DNA of 64,000 nucleotides from Roseivirga spongicola. GTDB lineage: Bacteria > Bacteroidota > Bacteroidia > Cytophagales > Cyclobacteriaceae. Positions 16,499-24,836 of this stretch are shown here, in pieces. Within the stretch, counting starts at the first letter, position 1. Each line of letters begins with the position of its first letter. The stretch is taken from contig NZ_LRPC01000001.1 in the NCBI RefSeq assembly GCF_001592965.1, forward strand, positions 1,302,001 through 1,366,000, given 5' to 3'. The position numbers and the translations under genes are program-made. The notes beneath the pieces are model-generated. The model saw nothing but the letters and a program-made list of their open reading frames with translations, searched no databases and was not told the DNA's origin.

Positions 16499-17389
16499 AT
16501 GGATTTGACACTAGTGGTATTAGCAGCAGGAATGGGTAGCCGTTACGGAGGCAATAAGCAACTTGACGGAATTGGCCCAAATGGTGAAATCATTATGGAT
16601 TATTCCATCCACGATGCAATCAATGCCGGATTTACCAAAGTGGTTTTTATCATCCGAACTGATATAAAAGAAGCATTCGAAAACCATTATGCCGAGCGTT
16701 TCAAAGGCAAAATCAAAATGGAGTTTGCTTACCAAAACGAATACACTGAGCACACTGCACCATATGAGCCTAATCGTAAAAAGCCTTGGGGTACTACGCA
16801 TGCCGTTTTAGCCGCTAAACATTTAATTAATGAGCCATTTGTGGTGATTAATGCCGATGATTACTACGGTCAGGAGTCTTTCGAAGAGGTGGTGAAGGCT
16901 ATCAATATGATGAAGGAGAATGAGTACCTCATTATGGGATATAGACTAGAGAACACACTATCCGATCATGGAACAGTAAACAGAGGTGTTTGCCAGGTTG
17001 ATGAGAACATGCACTTGGTTGGCATTAAAGAGACACTTTCTATCGGTAAGAATGATGGTGTTATCTCATACATGGAGAACGATCAGCCTGTTGAGCTGAG
17101 CCCAGAGACTTATGTTTCTATGAACTTCTTTGCATTCCCACCTTCAATTTTGCCTTTGCTTGAGGAGAAGTTTGTGGATTTTGTAAAGGATAATAATGAA
17201 GATCCAAAAGCAGAATGTTTCATTCCTGTTGAAGTGGGTAACCTGATGGAAGAAGGTAAGGCTGTTGTTAAAGTAATTCCTACTTCTGCATCATGGTTAG
17301 GAGTAACTTACAAAGAAGATAAAGAGCATGTGGTTGCCGGAATCAATCAGATGATTGCCGATGGTAAATATCCGCAAGAGGTAAAATAA
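16499..17389 (+). CDS. Sugar-phosphate nucleotidyltransferase
   Basis: Cytoplasmic enzyme expected to convert a sugar-1-phosphate and an NTP to an NDP-sugar. The N-terminal VLAAGMGSRYGGNKQLDGIG (residues 6-25) is the GxGxR-type nucleotide-binding loop, and INADDYYG near 120 holds the metal-binding Asp. The 296-residue length suits a minimal nucleotidyltransferase without an acyltransferase domain. It overlaps the following kinase gene by one base (TAATG), so the kinase product is the likely substrate. The exact sugar and nucleotide are not visible. Confidence 0.85.
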   Translation: MDLTLVVLAAGMGSRYGGNKQLDGIGPNGEIIMDYSIHDAINAGFTKVVFIIRTDIKEAFENHYAERFKGKIKMEFAYQNEYTEHTAPYEPNRKKPWGTTHAVLAAKHLINEPFVVINADDYYGQESFEEVVKAINMMKENEYLIMGYRLENTLSDHGTVNRGVCQVDENMHLVGIKETLSIGKNDGVISYMENDQPVELSPETYVSMNFFAFPPSILPLLEEKFVDFVKDNNEDPKAECFIPVEVGNLMEEGKAVVKVIPTSASWLGVTYKEDKEHVVAGINQMIADGKYPQEVK

Positions 17390-18399
17390 TGCTTATTGCT
17401 GCCAAAGCACTTGAGCTATACAATATTAAAGGAGCTATCGATTCGGTAGCTCCTTTCGGTTTAGGGCATATTAATGATTCTTTCGTTGTAATGGCAGAAG
17501 GTAAAAAGTATTTACTACAGCGCCTAAATACCGCAGTGTTTCCTAAGCCAGAAGTTGTTGAAAATAACCTAAGAAGAATTCTCAGCTTAGCTCCTGAATT
17601 GTTCGCTCACCATGTTTTAGGGAAAAACGGAAAGTATCATCAGTTCGATGGTGAAAGCTTTTGGAGGCTACAAGAATTTGTAGCCGATAGCTATGCTCCA
17701 GAAAAACTCGGCCTGAATGAGCTAGAAGAAATAGCCAAAGGCTATGGGAGGTTTACCGCCTCTTTTTCTGCTGAAAACCTGAGCGATTATGTAGAGGCTA
17801 TTCCAAAGTTCCTTGACCTGACACATCGTTTGAACCAGTTTGAGGAAGCTTTGAGGAAAGATAAAGCTGGTAGGAAAAGCAAAGTTTCGTCAGAAATTGA
17901 GGCTGTTTTATCCTTTCAATGGGTGGAAGATCGTTTCAATAATTTGGTGGAGGCGGGTTTGCCTCACAGGGTGTGCCATAATGATACTAAAGCTGCCAAC
18001 TGCTTACTAGCTCAGCCTTCAGGCCAATTTTTAAAGGTGGTAGACCTTGATACGGTTGGGCCAGGGTATGCTATGTTCGATATGGGCGATATGCTAAGGT
18101 CTATGCTTTTCAATATTCCCGAAAATGATTCAAACCTGAGCGGACTGGCATTTGACAACAAGCGGTTCGAGACTATTTTGAATTCGTATCTAAAGGAATG
18201 CTCTCATGCCTTAACCCCTGTGGAAATTGAAACACTTCCTCTTGGTGGCCTTTGCATGACATACATTACAGCGGTTCGTTTTCTAACAGATTACCTTAAT
18301 GGAGATGTCTATTACAAGGTCACTTTTGAAGGTGAAAATTTAGTTAGAGCTAGAAATCAGCTCAAGATATTGGAGCTGATGTCAGAGGCTATAGCCTAA
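17389..18399 (+). CDS. Phosphotransferase similar to N-acetylhexosamine 1-kinase (NahK)
   Basis: APH-fold kinase predicted to phosphorylate the anomeric C1 of a sugar. The catalytic loop HRVCHNDTKAANCLL and the metal-binding VVDLDTVGPGYAMFDMGDML (about residues 195-240) follow the NahK pattern rather than the aminoglycoside-resistance one. The length of 336 residues fits. It shares a one-base overlap with the upstream nucleotidyltransferase; together with the divergent SSS transporter this makes an import, C1-phosphorylation and NDP-activation route. Substrate identity (GlcNAc, GalNAc, galactose or other) is an inference left open. Confidence 0.82.
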   Translation: MLIAAKALELYNIKGAIDSVAPFGLGHINDSFVVMAEGKKYLLQRLNTAVFPKPEVVENNLRRILSLAPELFAHHVLGKNGKYHQFDGESFWRLQEFVADSYAPEKLGLNELEEIAKGYGRFTASFSAENLSDYVEAIPKFLDLTHRLNQFEEALRKDKAGRKSKVSSEIEAVLSFQWVEDRFNNLVEAGLPHRVCHNDTKAANCLLAQPSGQFLKVVDLDTVGPGYAMFDMGDMLRSMLFNIPENDSNLSGLAFDNKRFETILNSYLKECSHALTPVEIETLPLGGLCMTYITAVRFLTDYLNGDVYYKVTFEGENLVRARNQLKILELMSEAIA

Positions 18400-18465
18400 T
18401 TACCCCAAAGGTAGCTGTCACTGTTTTATCGAGATTTTGCCATAGTATATCTTCAATGCATTTAG

Positions 18466-18473
18466 CATCTTTC
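18466..18473 (+). promoter_or_regulatory. Candidate -7 element (CATCTTTC)
   Basis: CATCTTTC followed by G lies 24 bases upstream of the cupin gene ATG and resembles the Bacteroidota -7 element. A TTTTG at 18435-18439 is somewhat too far upstream for the normal -33 spacing. Weak call. Confidence 0.25.
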
Positions 18474-18496
18474 GCACTTCTTCTACAATTAGTATT

Positions 18497-18997
18497 ATGA
18501 AAAACGCCCAGTATTGGATAGAGAAACTTAACCTTCAGCAGCACCCTGAAGGAGGTTTTTATGCTGAAACTTATCGATCTAAAGACAGGCTGCATGAGTC
18601 TAAACTTCCAGATCGTTACAAGTCTCCCAGAGTTTTCGGAACGTCCATTTACTTTCTGCTAACCACGGAAAGTGTTTCTAATTTTCACAGGTTGAACTCA
18701 GACGAAATTTGGCATTTCCATACTGGAGGCGCTGCTAAAATTCATTTTATCGATAAGCAGGGAGCGCATTCCGAGCATTTGATTGGCTCAGACTTAGAGC
18801 GTGACCAAAGCTTACAGGTGGTAATTCCTAAAGACACTTGGTTTGCAGCAGAGGTAGTTGATGGGGATTACATTCTAGTAGGGTGCACAGTAGCTCCAGG
18901 TTTTGAGTTTGAAGATTTTGAATTGGCCGATCGCACCGAGCTATCATCCGCTTATCCGCAGCACCAAACTCTAATTGGGCGCTTCACGAATAACTAA
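18497..18997 (+). CDS. Cupin protein, DUF985 family (PF06172)
   Basis: Small beta-barrel cupin of 166 residues with unknown enzymatic role. The characteristic N-terminus LQQHPEGGFYAETYRSK, the central TSIYFLLTTESVSNFHRL and EIWHFHTGG, and the C-terminal LVGCTVAPGFEFEDFELA match DUF985 closely. His residues in HRL, WHFH are probable metal ligands. It stands alone between the kinase and a YbjQ-like gene. Confidence 0.9.
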   Translation: MKNAQYWIEKLNLQQHPEGGFYAETYRSKDRLHESKLPDRYKSPRVFGTSIYFLLTTESVSNFHRLNSDEIWHFHTGGAAKIHFIDKQGAHSEHLIGSDLERDQSLQVVIPKDTWFAAEVVDGDYILVGCTVAPGFEFEDFELADRTELSSAYPQHQTLIGRFTNN

Positions 18998-19040
18998 GGG
19001 TAGCTCAAAGGTCGAGCACATTTAAATTCAAAATTGAAAT

Positions 19041-19358
19041 ATGCTACTATCAACAACTAACACTATCGATGGACATACCATCAACACTTATCATGGCGTG
19101 GTAACTGGTGAGGCAATCATTGGTGCCAACCTTTTCAAAGACATTTTTGCAAGTATTACCGACTTAGTTGGTGGTCGTTCGGGCACTTATGAAAGAGTGC
19201 TTCGCGAAGCAAAAGACAACGCACTCAAGGAGCTTGAGTATAACGCTCGGAACATGGGCGCGAATGCTGTAGTGGGCATTGATTTGGATTATGAAACAAT
19301 TGGTCACAACGGTAGCATGCTGATGGTTACAGCAAGTGGAACTGCCGTTACGTATTAA
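19041..19358 (+). CDS. YbjQ/UPF0145 family heavy-metal-binding-like protein
   Basis: 105-residue protein of the YbjQ (DUF74) family, which forms pentameric rings of unknown function. Family signatures are [21 protein letters not shown], the SGTYE-R-L-REA pattern and [18 protein letters not shown]. The length is exactly normal. A strong terminator follows 52 bases downstream, so it ends a transcription unit. Confidence 0.9.
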   Translation: MLLSTTNTIDGHTINTYHGVVTGEAIIGANLFKDIFASITDLVGGRSGTYERVLREAKDNALKELEYNARNMGANAVVGIDLDYETIGHNGSMLMVTASGTAVTY

Positions 19359-19409
19359 GAAACTTGGGAATTCTATAGTCTAGTAAGAATAACAAGTGTT
19401 TTCTATCTG

Positions 19410-19436
19410 AAAAGCCACCCGAAAAGGTGGCTTTTG
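19410..19436 (+). terminator. Rho-independent terminator after ybjQ-like gene
   Basis: A perfect ten-pair stem AAAAGCCACC/GGTGGCTTTT with loop CGAAAA ends in a T-rich tail. It sits between convergent genes and its A-run on the other side means it may also act for the minus-strand SYLF gene. Confidence 0.88.
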
Positions 19437-19452
19437 TTATATCTAGTATTTA

Positions 19453-19483
19453 GTCGTCTGACCACTTGGAGTGGTCTGAAGAC
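19453..19483. repeat. Type C palindrome (GACCACTtggAGTGGTC)
   Basis: A 31-base imperfect palindrome with core ACCACT/AGTGGT and outer arms GTCGTCTG/CTGAAGAC. A close relative, with the same GACCACT core and the same outer CGTC sequence, is at 40441-40469. Two copies in intergenic sites suggest a dispersed repeat or a shared terminator-like hairpin. Confidence 0.6.
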
Positions 19484-19491
19484 TGATGTTG

Positions 19492-20043
19492 TTATTTCAT
19501 TTCGCTAGGCGGGATAAACTTAAATCTTTGTCCGCCAACTGAGGCTTCGTACATCAAGCCTCCTTTGGCCATGGTGAATACCGCTACGCCATTAGAGTAT
19601 TTAGCATTGGCCGAAACTCCAGATTTTAATGCCACAGCTGAGGCTTGCGCGGCAAACTGAAATTCGTTTTCAATGAATCGTTGGTAGGCTCCAGCATTTT
19701 CAAAGAAAATGACTTCGCTGTAAGCTTGTCCACCAAATTGGAATCCTACTGAGATTTGGGTCATATTTACCCCGCCTGTCATTGCGCCATCTTTGTAAAC
19801 CACACCCTTACCAGCAGCGCCACCAATTCCTATGGCTCCTTTGCCAATGGAAGGAAATACAGCATAGCCATATGCGTGTTCAAAGAACTCGGCAATGCCT
19901 GAATCTACTTTCTTAAATTCTACAATAGTTTCTGCAGCAGCCGCTTTATCGTACTTCTCTTTTTTTCTTTTTCTTTGAGCTTCTGCCTGATTGATTCCTA
20001 GTAATAATATAAAGCCAAGTAGTAGGCTAATTTTAGTTTTCAT
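19492..20043 (-). CDS. SYLF-domain (YSC84-like) exported lipid-binding protein
   Basis: Signal peptide at residues 1-22 (cleavage near AEA-QRK) followed by a basic stretch and a SYLF domain. Visible features are FFEHAYGYAVFPSIGKGAIGIGG, SVGFQFGGQAYSEVIFFEN and the C-terminal AKGGLMYEASVGGQRFKF. SYLF domains bind phosphoinositides in eukaryotes; the bacterial role is unknown. Its start overlaps the end of the upstream AlbA_2 gene by 11 bases. Confidence 0.86.
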   Translation of the reverse strand: MKTKISLLLGFILLLGINQAEAQRKRKKEKYDKAAAAETIVEFKKVDSGIAEFFEHAYGYAVFPSIGKGAIGIGGAAGKGVVYKDGAMTGGVNMTQISVGFQFGGQAYSEVIFFENAGAYQRFIENEFQFAAQASAVALKSGVSANAKYSNGVAVFTMAKGGLMYEASVGGQRFKFIPPSEMK

Positions 20044-20692
20044 ATGATTCTTCTTTAAGTATAAAATAGTCTCCTTTTGGATTCGGAACTACGTCCAAAA
20101 TGTTTGCCAAAACCAGTCTAATAAGTGTTTTTGAGGCAATAAATTTGGGCGTTTTCGCGATCTGAGAAAATTCAGAGACTGTAATTTTTTCATGCAAATC
20201 TAAATGGCTTACAGCCACTTTTTCTTTTTCACCGTATGTGAACTGAATGTCTTTATTCTTTAGTCTTCTTTGAATAATTTCCCTCACTTCTCGACTAGCC
20301 TGAATGCTCTCGTCTTTAAACCGAACGTAGGCTGTACCCTTTCTGGTATTGGCGTGCTCTCTTACAAAATGAGGTTTTTTGTAGCTCTCTTGTACTCTGA
20401 AAATTGCTATGCCTTTTTTTTCAGTAAGGTGAACATACTCAACAGAGTAATTGATTTTAGGGCGAATTAATTCTTGGATAGCTTTTTCCAGAATGAACGC
20501 TTCGCCCTCAATATCTCTCGTGCCAGAAAGGTCTCCATTATCATCTACCCCAAGTAGCAAGCTGCCACCCTTTGTATTGGCAAAGGCCACCAGTTCCTTC
20601 GCTATTTTTTCAGGATGATTGGCTTTCTTTTTGAACTCAAGCGTGGCAGACTCACCTTGTGCTGTCAACTTTTCCAAGTCTCTTAAAGTCAT
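20033..20692 (-). CDS. AlbA_2 (Schlafen-type) DNA-binding-domain protein
   Basis: 219-residue protein whose first half is an AlbA_2/divergent AAA-4 domain: GESATLEFKKKANHPEKIAK (residues 13-32) and AFANTKGGSLLLGVDDNGDL are the family hallmarks, followed by RKGTAYVRFKDESIQAS. The second half looks like a winged-helix region (KITVSEFSQIAKTPKFIASKTLIR). Proteins of this type act as transcription or nucleic-acid regulators. It precedes and slightly overlaps the SYLF gene. Confidence 0.8.
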   Translation of the reverse strand: MTLRDLEKLTAQGESATLEFKKKANHPEKIAKELVAFANTKGGSLLLGVDDNGDLSGTRDIEGEAFILEKAIQELIRPKINYSVEYVHLTEKKGIAIFRVQESYKKPHFVREHANTRKGTAYVRFKDESIQASREVREIIQRRLKNKDIQFTYGEKEKVAVSHLDLHEKITVSEFSQIAKTPKFIASKTLIRLVLANILDVVPNPKGDYFILKEESYEN

Positions 20693-20720
20693 ACCAAGTC
20701 AATTGAATTACTGCTAAATA

Positions 20721-22256
20721 TTACTGATCGTCATCTTCGTCCTCATCTTCAAACTCTCCAAAGTCAGGCATAGAAAACATGCTGCTAAGAAGGTCTTTGA
20801 AGCGAGTGCCAGTATCTAATGGAGATTTACTAAGCTTGCTGTACTCGGCCAAACCATGAAGCATAAACTCCATTAAAAATAGCTTTTCGTGCTTACTGGC
20901 CTTTTTGTGATGCGACTCTATCAAATCTGCCAAACCTGGAACTGCATTGAGCGCCTGTTCGTACTGCTCGTTAGTCAGATCGTTTATCAGATCTAAGGTG
21001 AATCCTTCACCGAACCATTCAATAATGGTTTTGTATGGATTTTCCTTCTGCTCTTTGTTCTTGTCTTTGTCGTCTGGCTTAGGGAAGTAGTCTGTAAAAA
21101 GAGTACGAACTGCTTTTCCGACCAAATTGTGAGCTACAATGCCAGCACCTTCTTGTTCACCTTCATAGACCAGCTCAACTTTTCCGGTTATGGCTGGAAT
21201 CACTCCTATGAAATCTGAAACTCGAACATAGGTTTGCGATTCACCATTGAGCAAGGCTCTTCTTTCGGCAGCGCTAATCAAGTTTTCATAGGCTGAAATA
21301 GTCAGGCGTGCCGAAACACCACTTTTCTCATCTACATATTCGCTGTCTCTTGCTTCAATAGCTACTTGTTCAATTAGGTCTTGAGCAAGCTCATTGACAA
21401 CCACTAGCTCTTTCTGAGGCTCCTTAATTTTCGCCTCTTGGACAGTGATCTGCTTACTGATTTCGCGCGTTTTTGGATAGTGTGTAATGATCTGGCTATC
21501 GATTCTATCTTTTAACGGAGTTACAATACTTCCTCTGTTTGTATAGTCTTCCGGGTTAGCGGTAAACACAAACTGAATATCTAATGGCAAACGTAATTTG
21601 AAACCACGAATCTGAATATCGCCTTCTTGAAGAATGTTGAAAAGTGCCACCTGAATTCTCGCCTGTAAATCAGGTAATTCGTTGATCACGAAAATAGATC
21701 TGTGAGACCTTGGCACTAACCCGTAATGAATCACTCTTTCATCGGAATAAGGCAACTTGAGAGAAGCTGCTTTGATTGGATCGACATCTCCAATAAGGTC
21801 GGCAATAGATACATCTGGAGTAGCCAGTTTTTCGGCATATCTTTCCGAACGGTGAAGCCATGCAATTTCAGTATCATCACCATGTTCAGAAACCTGATCG
21901 TGACCAAATCGGCTCAAGGGCTGCAAAGGGTCATCATTCAATTCTGAGCCTTTAATGAAGGGAATGTATTCATCTAACAAGGCCGTCATCTGTCTGGCAA
22001 TCCTTGTTTTTGCCTGCCCTCTCAAACCTAAAAGGTTCATGTTGTGCATAGACAGGATGGCTCGTTGAATATCTGGAATTACAGTGTCTTCATAGCCCCA
22101 GATGCCCTCGAAAGTAGGCTCTTTAGCTTTGAGCTTGGTAATTAGGTTGTCTCTCAGTTCTTGCTTTACTGATTTACTCTCGTAACCCGCGGCTTTCAGT
22201 TCGCCAATGGTCTTTATTTTTAATAATTGATCGGAGGTCAATTGGTCGTATTTCAT
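20721..22256 (-). CDS. MoxR/magnesium-chelatase-like AAA+ ATPase
   Basis: 511-residue AAA+ ATPase of the ChlI/RavA/MoxR group. The nucleotide loop GLRGQAKTR (about residues 78-86) lacks the last glycine of a standard Walker A, and the Walker B-like VINELPDL has Asn where Asp is usual; both look like subfamily features because the rest of the domain (EGDIQIRGFKLRLPLDIQFVFTANPEDY) is well kept. The C-terminus ends in an acidic tail (FEDEDEDDD). It starts 1 base after the VWA gene stop, a typical MoxR-VWA pair thought to insert metals or remodel protein complexes. The target is unknown. Confidence 0.85.
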   Translation of the reverse strand: MKYDQLTSDQLLKIKTIGELKAAGYESKSVKQELRDNLITKLKAKEPTFEGIWGYEDTVIPDIQRAILSMHNMNLLGLRGQAKTRIARQMTALLDEYIPFIKGSELNDDPLQPLSRFGHDQVSEHGDDTEIAWLHRSERYAEKLATPDVSIADLIGDVDPIKAASLKLPYSDERVIHYGLVPRSHRSIFVINELPDLQARIQVALFNILQEGDIQIRGFKLRLPLDIQFVFTANPEDYTNRGSIVTPLKDRIDSQIITHYPKTREISKQITVQEAKIKEPQKELVVVNELAQDLIEQVAIEARDSEYVDEKSGVSARLTISAYENLISAAERRALLNGESQTYVRVSDFIGVIPAITGKVELVYEGEQEGAGIVAHNLVGKAVRTLFTDYFPKPDDKDKNKEQKENPYKTIIEWFGEGFTLDLINDLTNEQYEQALNAVPGLADLIESHHKKASKHEKLFLMEFMLHGLAEYSKLSKSPLDTGTRFKDLLSSMFSMPDFGEFEDEDEDDDQ

Positions 22257-22257
22257 C

Positions 22258-23361
22258 TTAGAAGTTCTTTCTGCGATTTCGTTTATAATCTTCGAATATT
22301 AGGTGGCCAAGGCCCTTCAGGCTACTGTAATAGGCGTTGCCGTTGTTAGTTTTGGTGAACTCTTGTACGAACTGTTTCAGGTATGGGTCTGATGCAATCA
22401 TAAAAGTAGTTACCGGAATATGTAGTCTTCGGCATTGAGTTGCCAAATTGAGTGTCTTATTGAGAATCTTTGGGTCTAAGCCGAAGGCATTTTTGTAGTA
22501 TTTGATACCCACTTTCATACAAGTTGGTTTGCCATCGGTAATCATGAAAATCTGCTTGTTCGCATTCTTTCTTCGCCTTAAAATATCCATGGCTAGCTCT
22601 AGTCCGGCTATGGTATTGGTATGGTAAGGGCCAACCTGTAAGTAAGGCAGATCTTTAATGTCTATTTGCCAAGCATCATTACCGAAAACAATCACGTCTA
22701 GCGTATCCTTTGGGTATTTAGTGGTGATGAGTTCTGCCAAAGCCATAGCCGTTTTTTTGGCTGGAGTAATTCGGTCTTCACCATACAGAATCATGGAGTG
22801 AGAAATATCAATCATCAGTACCGTGGAGGTCTGCGTTTTGAATTCCGTTTCCTGTACTTCCAGATCGTTTTCTGTCATCATGAAATCTCCGAAACCATTG
22901 TTGATTTGAGCATTCCTGATGGAGTCTGTCATGGCAATTTGCTGAAGCGAATCGCCAAACTCAAAAGGTCTTCGGTCGGTGCCCATTTCATCACCAGTTC
23001 CTGAGAAGTTGGTTTTGTGTTGGCCTTTTCCTGACTTTTTTAGCTTACCGAAAATTTCTTCAAGGGCTGATTTTCGAATCTGCTGACCTGTTTTTCCTGT
23101 TACATCGAACTTGCCTTCTTGGTTTTCTTCTGAGATATAACCTTTCTCTTTTAGGTCATCAATGAAGTCGCCAATTCCATATTGACCATCAGTTAGATTA
23201 TACTGATTGTCTAGGTTGGTAAGCCAAGCTAATGCCTCAGAAACATCTCCACCAGTAATACTAACCAACTGAAGGAAAATGTTTAACAAATTATCGAAGG
23301 CCGATTCGCCTTGCGCTTTTTGCGGAATGAATTTAGAGAAGCGGTATCCTTTCATGAGCAC
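22258..23361 (-). CDS. VWA-domain protein partner of the MoxR-like ATPase
   Basis: 367 residues, with a C-terminal von Willebrand A domain carrying an intact MIDAS motif DISHS in VLMIDISHSMILYGEDRITP (about residues 182-201) and a later MITDGKPTCM. The N-terminal half has an EISALE-like helical section and a glycine-rich linker. No signal peptide is visible, so it is cytoplasmic. Being one base from the ATPase gene, the two are certainly co-expressed, and the VWA protein is likely the substrate adaptor. Confidence 0.85.
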   Translation of the reverse strand: MLMKGYRFSKFIPQKAQGESAFDNLLNIFLQLVSITGGDVSEALAWLTNLDNQYNLTDGQYGIGDFIDDLKEKGYISEENQEGKFDVTGKTGQQIRKSALEEIFGKLKKSGKGQHKTNFSGTGDEMGTDRRPFEFGDSLQQIAMTDSIRNAQINNGFGDFMMTENDLEVQETEFKTQTSTVLMIDISHSMILYGEDRITPAKKTAMALAELITTKYPKDTLDVIVFGNDAWQIDIKDLPYLQVGPYHTNTIAGLELAMDILRRRKNANKQIFMITDGKPTCMKVGIKYYKNAFGLDPKILNKTLNLATQCRRLHIPVTTFMIASDPYLKQFVQEFTKTNNGNAYYSSLKGLGHLIFEDYKRNRRKNF

Positions 23362-23587
23362 CTACACAACGCGACAGTGATAAAATTGGTTTAACTTGGT
23401 GTTAATTCCTGAACCCATTTTTTTAATGTGTTATGGTGTAAGTTGTTTCTTTTACCTCTGAAAGCGTTAATGATTCAATAACTTAATAATCTCTAACATC
23501 GAAACTTTAGCCAAAAAAGAGTATAGTGCTTTAACAGAAATTGAACTGATAGAGAAATCTAAGCAAGATAAAAGGTTCTTTGAGCCT

Positions 23588-24070
23588 TTGTATGAGAAGT
23601 ATTTCGAACAAGTATTCAGGACAGTTTTTAATAGAGTACAAGATTTTGAATTAGCAGCCGAAATAACTTCAGAGTCTTTTGGAAAGGCTTTAGTGAATAT
23701 TGAAAAGTTTAAATATAAGGGTTATCCGTTTTCTGCTTGGCTCACTAGAGTTGCTATTAATTGTTGTTATGATTATTTCCGAGCTCAAAAGAAGAGTAGA
23801 ACCGTGAGTTTGGAAAAATATGCTACTCATGACCTAGCTTTTGAGGTAGAGTTGGAAGAAAGTGATAAGGAATTATGGCTGGCCTTACTTCCTGAAGCTT
23901 TGGGTAAACTAAAGCCAAGAGAATTGGAATTGGTAGAGTTACGTTTTTTTGAGGGGAAAAGTTTTGCAGAAATAGCATACATTTTAGACATCACAGAAGG
24001 TAATGCTAAGACCAGAACTTATAGAGTATTGAAGAGGATGAAAAAACATTTTAAACGTACTGTGAGATGA
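23588..24070 (+). CDS. ECF-like sigma-70 factor, N-terminus uncertain
   Basis: RNA polymerase sigma factor with regions 2 (AAEITSESFGKALVNIEKF and YPFSAWLTRVAINCCYDYFR) and 4 (LKPRELELVELRFFEGKSFAEIAYIL then EGNAKTRTYRVLKRM). The only standard start is TTG 23588, but the frame is open upstream to 23474 and reads TEIELIEKSKQDKRFFEPL just before it, which is a normal beginning of sigma region 2. The real start is therefore probably upstream and non-standard (CTG 23546 or ATT 23540). Its stop overlaps the next start (ATGA), so the following membrane protein is its likely regulator. Confidence 0.83.
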   Translation: MYEKYFEQVFRTVFNRVQDFELAAEITSESFGKALVNIEKFKYKGYPFSAWLTRVAINCCYDYFRAQKKSRTVSLEKYATHDLAFEVELEESDKELWLALLPEALGKLKPRELELVELRFFEGKSFAEIAYILDITEGNAKTRTYRVLKRMKKHFKRTVR

Positions 24071-24765
24071 GTTATAGGTTTGTAAGAAAATCTGAGACTC
24101 CCTCTGCTGAGCGTATAGAATCAGCAAAGAATTTTAATGAAGCTCTGGAAGCATCTAAGAGCTTTAGCGAGTTTGGTATAAGTTCATCGGCTTTAAAGGG
24201 GGGAGTGACAATAAAGTCTCTGGTGTTGGGTTCGGTAGGTATATTAGTTAGTGGAAGTGCGCTTTGTTTTGGGGTGCTTGGTGTTAATCCGTTTCCGGTG
24301 AAGGAACCAGTGAATGAAGACACAAAAATAGAACAGCAACTAGAAAAAAACAGTCAAATTCATATAGATAGCTTAGATAGGGCTGAGATTAAGGGGCAGG
24401 TTGAACAACTAGATCAAGTAAACGATGAATTCACGTCATCTCCTTTGCATTATGAAGATTTGTTAGTTAGAGCCAGTCCATTACCTTCTACTGAAGCTTT
24501 TTTGCAGTTTGTAGATCGCGAACTAGAGTATCCAAAAGAATTACTAGACGACTCCATTGAGGGTTTCGTTGAGGTTCGTTTTAAAGTGAATAGAAAAGGA
24601 GAGACAGAAGACTTTAAAATAAGTAAGTCATTAGGTAGATATTTTGACGAAGAAGCCATTAGAGTAATTAAGCAATATAAAAACTGGAAGCCAGCCACAT
24701 ATTCCGGAGAAGCCCAAGAAGACTTTTTAAAGCTCAAGGTTACTTTTACGCTCGATTCTAATTAG
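24067..24765 (+). CDS. Single-pass membrane protein with TonB C-terminal domain
   Basis: 232 residues. A transmembrane segment at about residues 50-72 (LVLGSVGILVSGSALCFGVL) separates a cytoplasmic N-terminus from a periplasmic linker and a TonB C-terminal domain (GFVEVRFKVNRKGETEDFKI, then FDEEAIRVIKQYKNWKPA). It overlaps the sigma factor gene, and the cytoplasmic 50 residues could act as an anti-sigma domain. I infer a signalling role rather than energy transduction because no ExbB/ExbD is nearby. Confidence 0.75.
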   Translation: MSYRFVRKSETPSAERIESAKNFNEALEASKSFSEFGISSSALKGGVTIKSLVLGSVGILVSGSALCFGVLGVNPFPVKEPVNEDTKIEQQLEKNSQIHIDSLDRAEIKGQVEQLDQVNDEFTSSPLHYEDLLVRASPLPSTEAFLQFVDRELEYPKELLDDSIEGFVEVRFKVNRKGETEDFKISKSLGRYFDEEAIRVIKQYKNWKPATYSGEAQEDFLKLKVTFTLDSN

Positions 24766-24810
24766 CAAGGGTTGCTGCTGCCAGGCAGTGCAAAAGGAGT
24801 CTATTTTTAT

Positions 24811-24818
24811 TACCTTTC
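24811..24818 (+). promoter_or_regulatory. Candidate -7 element (TACCTTTC)
   Basis: TACCTTTC followed by G lies 19 bases before the TTG start of the MerR-type regulator and matches five of six fixed positions of TAnnTTTG. No clear -33 element is present. Confidence 0.3.
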
Positions 24819-24836
24819 GAAGTAAAGTGAGGCACC

